A stretch of DNA of 64,000 nucleotides from Streptomyces werraensis (GTDB taxonomy: Bacteria; Actinomycetota; Actinomycetes; Streptomycetales; Streptomycetaceae): positions 1 through 64,000 of the forward strand of contig BNBX01000017.1 of NCBI GenBank assembly GCA_014656175.1. The letters run 5' to 3'. This document shows positions 57,128 to 64,000 of this stretch, one piece after another. The first letter of the stretch is position 1, and every line of letters starts with the position of its first letter. The position numbers and the translations under genes were made by a program. The notes beneath the pieces were generated by a model. It was not told where the DNA came from. It ran no database searches and saw only the letters and a program-made list of their open reading frames with translations.

Positions 57128-58129
57128 GTGAACGACACCCTTCACTTCCCGCCCGCCACCGGCATCGGCTCCCTCCCCGGCACAGACGCGAGAGAGGCCG
57201 CCAAGGCGGCCACAGGCAGCTTCGAGGACTTCCCCCACCTCCCCGAGCTCCCCGCACGCGGCCCCGGCGCCGACATGATCGGCCGCACCGCCGGCCTGCT
57301 CGTCGAGCTCTACGCGCGCGTGGAGCCCAGCGGCTGGCGGATCGGTGACCGTCCGGGCCGGGACACCCGCCGTGCCCGCTCCTGGCTGGGCGAGGACCTG
57401 GACGCGCTGGAGGAGTTCACCCAGGGCTACGAAGGGCTCCTCAAGGTGCAGGCGGTGGGCCCCTGGACCCTCGCCGCGGCCCTGGAACTGAAGAACGGCG
57501 AGGCGGCCCTCTCCGACCCCGGCGCCTGCCGCGACCTCGCCGCCTCCCTCGCCGAGGGCCTGCGCCTGCACCTCGAGGAGGTGCGCCGCCGCGTCCCCGG
57601 CGCGCGGCTCGTCCTCCAGCTCGACGAACCGTCCCTCACCGCCGTCCTGCGCGGTCAGGTGAAGACGGCCAGCGGCTACCGCACCCACCGCGCGGTCGAC
57701 CGCCAGACCGTCGAGGGGACCCTGCGTGACGTGGTCGGCGTGCACGACGGCGGGCCGGTCGTGGTCCACTCGTGCGCCCCGGACGTCCCGTTCGCCCTGC
57801 TGCGCAGGGCGGGCGTGGCGGGCATCTCGTTCGATTTCTCTCTCCTCACCGAGCGTGACGACGAGGCGATCGGGGAGGCGGTCGAGGGCGGCACCCGCCT
57901 GTTCGCCGGTGTCGTCCCCGGAGCGGACGCTCCATTGTCGGACCCTGCCGGTAGCGTCATGGGTGTCAGGACGCTCTGGCGCAGGCTGGGGCTGCGGCCG
58001 GGACTTCTTCCGGAGGCGGTCACGGTCACCCCGGCGTGCGGACTCGCGGGGGCGTCCCCCGGGTACGCGCGATCGGCCTACGCCCACTGCGTCCGGGCGG
58101 CGAGATCCCTCGCGGACAACCCTGAGTAA
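57128..58129 (+). CDS. Cobalamin-independent methionine synthase-like protein (MetE C-terminal domain family)
   Basis: The 333-residue protein corresponds to the catalytic barrel of MetE without its N-terminal half. The zinc ligands are visible as VVVHSCAPDVP (His, Cys) and TPACGLAGASPGYAR (Cys). GIGSLPGTD and QLDEPSL are also conserved. Short MetE-like proteins in actinomycetes may use other methyl donors, so the physiological reaction is not certain. GTG start; 14 bp upstream of ligA. Confidence 0.85.
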   Translation: MNDTLHFPPATGIGSLPGTDAREAAKAATGSFEDFPHLPELPARGPGADMIGRTAGLLVELYARVEPSGWRIGDRPGRDTRRARSWLGEDLDALEEFTQGYEGLLKVQAVGPWTLAAALELKNGEAALSDPGACRDLAASLAEGLRLHLEEVRRRVPGARLVLQLDEPSLTAVLRGQVKTASGYRTHRAVDRQTVEGTLRDVVGVHDGGPVVVHSCAPDVPFALLRRAGVAGISFDFSLLTERDDEAIGEAVEGGTRLFAGVVPGADAPLSDPAGSVMGVRTLWRRLGLRPGLLPEAVTVTPACGLAGASPGYARSAYAHCVRAARSLADNPE

Positions 58130-58143
58130 CGGGAGGACACACG

Positions 58144-60339
58144 GTGGCCGGCGACAAGCAAGCGGAGACGACGAGCGTGCCCGCACAAGCGCGGGAGCAG
58201 CACGCCACGCTCGCCGAGCAGATCGAGGAGCACCGCTTCCGGTACTACGTGAACGACGCGCCCGTGATCAGCGACGCCGAGTTCGACCGCCTGCTGCGGC
58301 AGCTCGAGCAGCTGGAGGAACGCTATCCGGAGCTGCGCACGCCGGAGTCGCCGACCCAGAAGGTCGCCGGGGCCTACGAGACGGAGTTCACCTCCGTCGA
58401 GCACCGCTCCCGGATGCTCTCCCTGGACAACACGTTCAACGACGAGGACCTCGCCGCCTGGGCCGACCGAATCCACCGCGAACTGGGCGACCAGACCTAC
58501 CACTTCCTGTGCGAGCTGAAGGTCGACGGCCTGGCGGTCAACCTCACCTACGAGCGCGGCCGGCTGGTCCGGGCGGCGACCCGCGGCGACGGCCGCACGG
58601 GCGAGGACATCACGCCCAACGTCCGCACCATCGCCGAGATCCCGGACCGCCTCAAGGGCGACAAGGTGCCCGACGTCGTGGAGATCCGCGGCGAGGTCTA
58701 CTTCCCGATGGAGAAGTTCCAGGAGCTCAACGCCCGGCTGGTGGAGGCCGGCGACAAGCCGTTCGCCAACCCGCGCAACGCGGCGGCCGGTTCGCTGCGC
58801 CAGAAGGACCCGCGGGTCACCGCCACCCGTCCGCTGCACATGGTGGTGCACGGCATCGGCGTGCTCGAGGGCTACAAGGGCCTGACCCGGCTCTCCCAGG
58901 GCTACGACCTGCTGAAGGAGTGGGGACTGCCGACCTCCCCGCACAACCGGGTGGTCGACGGCCTGGAGGGCGTGCGCGAGTTCATCGCGTACTACGGCGA
59001 GAACCGCCACTCCGTGGCCCACGAGATCGACGGCGTCGTGGTCAAGCTCGACGAGATCCCCCTCCAGGGACGCCTCGGCACCACCTCGCGCGCCCCGCGC
59101 TGGGCCATCGCGTACAAGTACGCGCCGGAGGAGGTCAACACCAAGCTGGTGAACATCCGGGTGGGCGTCGGCCGCACCGGGCGGGTCACGCCGTACGCGC
59201 AGGTCGAGCCGGTGACGGTGGCCGGCTCGGAGGTCGAGTTCGCCACGCTGCACAACCAGGACGTGGTGAAGGCCAAGGGCGTCCTCATCGGCGACACGGT
59301 GGTCCTGCGCAAGGCCGGCGACGTCATCCCGGAGATCCTCGGCCCGGTGGCCGACCTGCGCGACGGCAGCGAGCGGGAGTTCGTGATGCCGTCCGAGTGC
59401 CCCGAGTGCGGCACCCCGCTCAGGCCCATGAAGGAGGGCGACGTCGACCTGCGCTGCCCCAACGCCCGCGCCTGCCCCGCCCAGTTGCGCGAGAGGCTGT
59501 TCTACCTCGCCGGACGCAAGGCGCTGGACATCGAGCACTTCGGGTACGTCGCCGCCACGGCCCTCACCAGCCCGCTGGAGCCGGACGAGCCGCCGCTGAA
59601 GGACGAGGGAGACCTCTTCGCCCTCACCGTCGAGCAGCTGCTGCCCATCAAGGCGTACGTCCTCGACCAGGACAGCGGACTGCCCAAGCGGGACCCGAAG
59701 ACCGGCGAGGAGAAGGTCGTCACCGTCTTCGCCAACCAGCAGGGCGAACCGAAGAAGAACGCCCTGGCGATGCTGAAGAACATCGAGGCCGCCAAGGAAC
59801 GCCCGCTGGCCCGGGTGCTCACCGCCCTGTCGATCCGCCATGTCGGCCCGGTCGCGGCGGAGGCGCTGGCCCGCGAGTTCCGCTCCGTCGACCGCATCGA
59901 GCAGGCCACCGAGGAGGAGCTGTCGGCCACCGAGGGCGTCGGCCCGACCATCGCCGCCTCCCTCAAGGAATGGTTCGCCGCGGACTGGCACCGGGAGATC
60001 ATCCGCAAGTGGAAGGCGGCCGGGGTCCGCATGGAGGACGAGCGCTCCGGCGAGGACGAGGGCCCTCGTCCGCTCGAAGGACTCACGGTCGTGGTGACCG
60101 GAACCCTGGAGAACTTCACGCGGGATGGCGCGAAAGAGGCGCTGCAGAACCGGGGCGCGAAGGTGACCGGATCGGTGTCCAAGAAGACCTCGTTCGTCGT
60201 CGTGGGTGACAACCCGGGGTCGAAATACGACAAAGCGGTGCAGTTGAAGGTGCCGGTTCTGAACGAGGACGGTTTCCAGGTCCTGTTGGAGGAGGGGCCC
60301 GACGCCGCGGCCGAGGCCGCCCTTTCGGCCGAGGAGTAA
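58144..60339 (+). CDS. ligA: NAD-dependent DNA ligase
   Basis: LigA seals nicks during replication and repair. The 731-residue enzyme has a Ia domain (YYVNDAPVISDAEFD) and the adenylated Lys126 in CELKVDGLAVNL. The OB fold follows, then the four-Cys zinc finger (CPECGTP ... LRCPNARACPAQL). The HhH region and C-terminal BRCT domain (LEGLTVVVTGTLENF ... GDNPGSKYDKA) complete it. The GTG start follows the methionine-synthase-like stop by 14 bp, with GGGAGGA upstream. The length fits actinobacterial LigA. Confidence 0.97.
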   Translation: MAGDKQAETTSVPAQAREQHATLAEQIEEHRFRYYVNDAPVISDAEFDRLLRQLEQLEERYPELRTPESPTQKVAGAYETEFTSVEHRSRMLSLDNTFNDEDLAAWADRIHRELGDQTYHFLCELKVDGLAVNLTYERGRLVRAATRGDGRTGEDITPNVRTIAEIPDRLKGDKVPDVVEIRGEVYFPMEKFQELNARLVEAGDKPFANPRNAAAGSLRQKDPRVTATRPLHMVVHGIGVLEGYKGLTRLSQGYDLLKEWGLPTSPHNRVVDGLEGVREFIAYYGENRHSVAHEIDGVVVKLDEIPLQGRLGTTSRAPRWAIAYKYAPEEVNTKLVNIRVGVGRTGRVTPYAQVEPVTVAGSEVEFATLHNQDVVKAKGVLIGDTVVLRKAGDVIPEILGPVADLRDGSEREFVMPSECPECGTPLRPMKEGDVDLRCPNARACPAQLRERLFYLAGRKALDIEHFGYVAATALTSPLEPDEPPLKDEGDLFALTVEQLLPIKAYVLDQDSGLPKRDPKTGEEKVVTVFANQQGEPKKNALAMLKNIEAAKERPLARVLTALSIRHVGPVAAEALAREFRSVDRIEQATEEELSATEGVGPTIAASLKEWFAADWHREIIRKWKAAGVRMEDERSGEDEGPRPLEGLTVVVTGTLENFTRDGAKEALQNRGAKVTGSVSKKTSFVVVGDNPGSKYDKAVQLKVPVLNEDGFQVLLEEGPDAAAEAALSAEE

Positions 60340-60599
60340 CGGTTGAAGCCTCCCCGATCGGCGCATACCAGATGCATACGGGTGGCTGGGGCGCATTCGG
60401 GCAACCGTCGGCGACCGGTGCCCGTACAAGCCTTCCGCGGCCTACTGTTGAGATGTGCGCCCGCCGTGCCCAGTTGCGGTCGGGGCAACCCCCGTACCCG
60501 TGACGGGTCCGGGGAAGGGCTTTCCACGGCGGAGCCGCTGAGGGATGTCGGGCATCGGGCCGCGTGGCGTGGGCACCGCCGGCTGTGAGAGGGACGGGA

Positions 60600-62852
60600 A
60601 TGGAACCGACCGAGAGCGCCGCCCCGGGCTCACGGCTGCGCCTGCGCCGCCTGGCGGTCGTCCGGCGGCGCGGCCGTGAGGACGGGCGGCCGGCGGAGCG
60701 ACCGGACGCGCGGGGGCGCACCGGGGCGGGCGCCGCGGACGCGCGCGACGCCGGCGCGGCACGCCCAGCCGGCGGGCACGGCATCTCAGAGCCCACGGCG
60801 GAGACCGAACGCCACCCGGCCTGGCCCGCGTTGCCCACCGCGGTCGTCGCGGCGGCCGGCTTCGTGCTCGGCGCCGGCTTCCTGCACGCCTTCACCGGCG
60901 GACACGCCCTCTTCCCGTCCGGCACGGTCGGCTGGTCGCTGGCCGTGCTCACCGGCATCATCGTCGGCCACCTGGTGATGCTGGGCCGGTCCCGCTGGTG
61001 GGGCGGCACCGGCTCCGGCGCGGCCCTCACCCTCGCCGTGCTGCTCCTCTACGGCTGGGTCCCGGCCGGCATGGTCAGTCTCACCGTCGTCGTGCTGGTC
61101 GGCGTAGCCCGCCGGGGCCGCTGGCGGCAGGGCGTGCTGCACGGCGCGGTCGACCTGCTCGGCATCGGCGCCGGAGCGCTCGTCCTGGCCGCGTTCGGCA
61201 CCGTGCCGTCCGTCGAGTCGCCGTCCACCCCCGACACCTGGACCCTCTACACCGGTCCCGGGGTGGTGCTCGTCGCCGCCGCCTATCTCGCGGTCACCCG
61301 CACCCTGTTGTGGTGGTTGCACACCCCCCGCTCGGGCCTGCCCACCGTCGCCCGCACCGCCCTGGTCCGCCAAGGACTCGTCGCGGTGGCCCTGCTCGGC
61401 ATCGCCCCGCTCGTGTGCGTGGTCGCCGACGCCAAACCCGTCCTGCTGCCGCTGTTCGCCATCCCGCTGATCGCCCTCGACTCCACCCTGTGGATAGCCC
61501 GCGCACGGGCCGAGGAGCAGCTGCGCGACCCGCTGACCGGACTGCCCAACCGGCAGTGGCTCCAGGAGCGCATCTGGACCGCGCTGGACGACGCCGAGCG
61601 GGCCGGCTCCCGCGCCGCGCTCATGCTCATCGACCTCGACCGCTTCCGGTCGGTCAACGACACCCTCGGCCATCTCGCCGGCGACCGGCTGCTGCTGCAG
61701 ATCGCCGACCGGCTGAGAGCGGCCCTGCCGCGCGGGGCGGAGGCCGCGCGGCTCGGCGGCGACGAGTTCGCCGTGTTACTGCCCGTCGCGGACTCCACCA
61801 CGTCCGCGACCCGCGCCGCCCGCGGACTCGTCGCGGCCCTCAGCTCCCCGCTCGACCTCGACGGGCTCACCCTCGTCCTGGAGGCGAGCGCGGGAGTCGC
61901 CGTCTTCCCGGACCACGCGTCCGACGCCGAAGGACTGCTGCGGCGCGCGGACGTGGCGATGTACCAGGCCAAGCGGGACCGCACGGGCGTCGAGGCGTAC
62001 GAGTCCAAGCGGGACTCCAACACCCCCGACCGGCTGGGGCTGCTGGGCGACCTGCGCCGCGCCCTCGACGCGCACGAGGTGGAGCTGCACTACCAGCCGA
62101 AGGTCCGCTTCGACGGCCAGGTCTCCGGCCTCGAGGCGCTGGTGCGGTGGGTGCATCCGGAGCGCGGGCGGGTCCCCCCGGACGAGTTCATAGCGATAGC
62201 CGAGTCGTCGGGGCTGATGCCCCAGCTCACCGAGTACGTACTGGAGACCGCGCTCGGGCAGGTCGCCGAGTGGCGCTCCCAGGGGCTGTTCGTGCCGGTC
62301 GCCGTCAACGTCTCGCCGCGCGACGTCCACAGCCCCGGCTTCGCCGGCTCCGTCGCCGCGCGCCTGGCCCGGCACGGGGTGCCCGCGGGGGCGCTTCAAC
62401 TGGAGATCACCGAGCACGTGCTGCTGGAGGACCCCACGCGGGCCGCCGACACCCTCAACGCGCTGACGGGCCACGGCGTCAAGATGTCCCTCGACGACTT
62501 CGGCACGGGCTACTCCTCGCTGGTGCACCTGCGGCGGCTGCCGGTGAGCGAGCTGAAGATCGACCGCTCCTTCGTGGCCCGGCTGGCCATCGACACGGAG
62601 GACGCGGAGATCGTGCGCTGCACGATCGACCTGGCCCACTCGCTGGGCCTGCTCGTCGTCGCCGAGGGCGTGGAGGACGACGAGACGTGGGAACGGCTGC
62701 GGGACCTGCGGTGCGACGCGGTGCAGGGATGGCTGGTCGCGGCAGCGATGCCGCCGGACGAGACCACGGCGTGGCTGCTCGCCCGGGGGTCGCGGGGGTG
62801 GCAGCGGCCGGCGGCAGCCTTGCCGGCGGCCACGGGTACGGCGGAGGACTAG
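60600..62852 (+). CDS. rmdB: Membrane-bound GGDEF-EAL c-di-GMP protein (RmdB-like)
   Basis: The 750-residue protein has a charged N-terminal region of about 85 residues and then six to eight membrane helices (about 86-305). The GGDEF domain has an intact GGDEF at residues 386-390. The EAL domain has EAL at 512-514, DDFGTGYSSL, KIDRSF and AEGVED. S. coelicolor RmdB (SCO5495, from memory) has this location and architecture and was described as a c-di-GMP phosphodiesterase acting in development. ATG 60600 is preceded by GAGAGGGA. The upstream gap 60340-60599 should hold its promoter. Confidence 0.9.
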   Translation: MEPTESAAPGSRLRLRRLAVVRRRGREDGRPAERPDARGRTGAGAADARDAGAARPAGGHGISEPTAETERHPAWPALPTAVVAAAGFVLGAGFLHAFTGGHALFPSGTVGWSLAVLTGIIVGHLVMLGRSRWWGGTGSGAALTLAVLLLYGWVPAGMVSLTVVVLVGVARRGRWRQGVLHGAVDLLGIGAGALVLAAFGTVPSVESPSTPDTWTLYTGPGVVLVAAAYLAVTRTLLWWLHTPRSGLPTVARTALVRQGLVAVALLGIAPLVCVVADAKPVLLPLFAIPLIALDSTLWIARARAEEQLRDPLTGLPNRQWLQERIWTALDDAERAGSRAALMLIDLDRFRSVNDTLGHLAGDRLLLQIADRLRAALPRGAEAARLGGDEFAVLLPVADSTTSATRAARGLVAALSSPLDLDGLTLVLEASAGVAVFPDHASDAEGLLRRADVAMYQAKRDRTGVEAYESKRDSNTPDRLGLLGDLRRALDAHEVELHYQPKVRFDGQVSGLEALVRWVHPERGRVPPDEFIAIAESSGLMPQLTEYVLETALGQVAEWRSQGLFVPVAVNVSPRDVHSPGFAGSVAARLARHGVPAGALQLEITEHVLLEDPTRAADTLNALTGHGVKMSLDDFGTGYSSLVHLRRLPVSELKIDRSFVARLAIDTEDAEIVRCTIDLAHSLGLLVVAEGVEDDETWERLRDLRCDAVQGWLVAAAMPPDETTAWLLARGSRGWQRPAAALPAATGTAED

Positions 62853-63017
62853 CCTCCGCCTGAACACCGCCGTACGCCGGCCGCGGGTCCGACGTGGCAG
62901 GGCGCGCAGTTCCCCGCGTCCCTCACGGGGCGCTCAGGGCGGAGGGTTTCACGGGCATGGGGCCCCGCCCCATAGGATTGGTCCCAAACACACACACTCA
63001 CCCCAGAGGATCGCTGC

Positions 63018-63314
63018 ATGCCTGGCATCACGCGCGAGGAGGTCGCCCACCTCGCCCGGCTGGCGCGTCTGGAGCTGAAGCCCGAAGAGCTCGACCACTT
63101 CGCGGGCCAGCTCGACGACATCATCGGCGCGGTCGCCCGCGTCAGCGAGGTCGCCGACCAAGACGTACCGCCGACCTCGCACCCGCTCCCGCTGACGAAC
63201 GTCATGCGGGCCGACGAGGTCCGTCCCTCGCTCACCCCCGAGCAGGCGCTCTCCGGCGCCCCGGCCCAGGAGCAGCAGCGTTTCAAGGTGCCGCAGATCC
63301 TGGGGGAGGAGTAA
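63018..63314 (+). CDS. gatC: Asp/Glu-tRNA amidotransferase subunit C
   Basis: The 98-residue GatC wraps around GatA and GatB in the tRNA-dependent amidotransferase. Motifs ITREEVAHLARLARLELKPEEL and LRPDEV-type VMRADEVRPSLTPEQAL, together with the C-terminal FKVPQILGEE, are characteristic. It lies six bases before gatA. It is required in bacteria without GlnRS and/or AsnRS to make Gln-tRNA-Gln or Asn-tRNA-Asn. Confidence 0.95.
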   Translation: MPGITREEVAHLARLARLELKPEELDHFAGQLDDIIGAVARVSEVADQDVPPTSHPLPLTNVMRADEVRPSLTPEQALSGAPAQEQQRFKVPQILGEE

Positions 63315-63320
63315 ACCGCC

Positions 63321-64000
<680 letters not shown>

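Overview
The window is chromosomal DNA from a high-GC actinomycete, almost certainly a Streptomyces. The coding regions show extreme third-position GC, GTG and TTG starts are common, and gene content includes GlgE/GlgP glucan metabolism, an RmdB-type c-di-GMP protein and a small EF-hand protein. The order glgE-glgP ... glgX ... sdaA-glyA-gcvH-gcvT ... mnmA ... ligA-rmdB-gatC-gatA matches the S. coelicolor SCO544x-SCO549x core region as I remember it. This was not checked against a database. No tRNA, rRNA, CRISPR array, prophage or complete insertion sequence was seen.

Layout. 0-5 kb: divergent glgE (partial) and glgP, then a tandem-repeat intergenic region and a DUF1990 gene. 5-9 kb: two paralogous secreted M4 metalloproteases, the second with a P-domain. 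9.4-17.6 kb: two heterodimeric ABC exporter pairs on the minus strand, separated by a fructosamine-kinase-like gene. 17.8-21.4 kb: a drug-type ABC-2 exporter followed by a NarL-type two-component system. 21.4-26.5 kb: glgX and two tandem L,D-transpeptidase lipoproteins. 26.6-30.3 kb: enoyl-CoA hydratase, an RsbW-like ATPase, a MerR regulator, an EF-hand protein and an F420-dependent reductase-like protein. 30.3-33.8 kb: a MITE-like element, a BrkB membrane protein and a MerR/SnoaL/SDR cassette, which looks accessory. 33.8-39.2 kb: a GH25 muramidase, then the minus-strand serine/glycine operon gcvT-gcvH-glyA-sdaA behind a tandem glycine riboswitch. 39.4-41.8 kb: a P-loop kinase-like protein and two SseB-family proteins. 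42.2-48.3 kb: a complete peptide-type ABC importer closed by a strong terminator. 48.4-51.3 kb: a TRIC-family channel, a thioesterase, a FabR/DesT-like TetR regulator and two small membrane proteins. 51.4-54.5 kb: cysteine desulfurase and MnmA around a Tat-exported amidase. 54.5-64 kb: assorted enzymes, a methionine-synthase-like protein, LigA, RmdB, GatC and the start of GatA.

How the genes work together. GlgE, GlgP and GlgX act on alpha-glucan. GcvT/GcvH/GlyA/SdaA interconvert and degrade glycine and serine, and the riboswitch ties their expression to glycine. The cysteine desulfurase probably supplies sulfur to MnmA for tRNA 2-thiouridine. GatC/GatA form part of the Glu/Asp-tRNA amidotransferase.

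The strongest unexplained signals are four. First, an ABC exporter pair in which the two ATPase domains have decayed in complementary ways. Second, a family of 19-bp-spacer MerR-type promoters that appear to drive leaderless genes. Third, a TetR regulon candidate marked by GTGAACA/TGTTCAC half-sites beside a thioesterase gene. Fourth, a 222-bp inverted-repeat element that supplies a stop codon. I did not find a clearly new multi-gene defence or mobile system.
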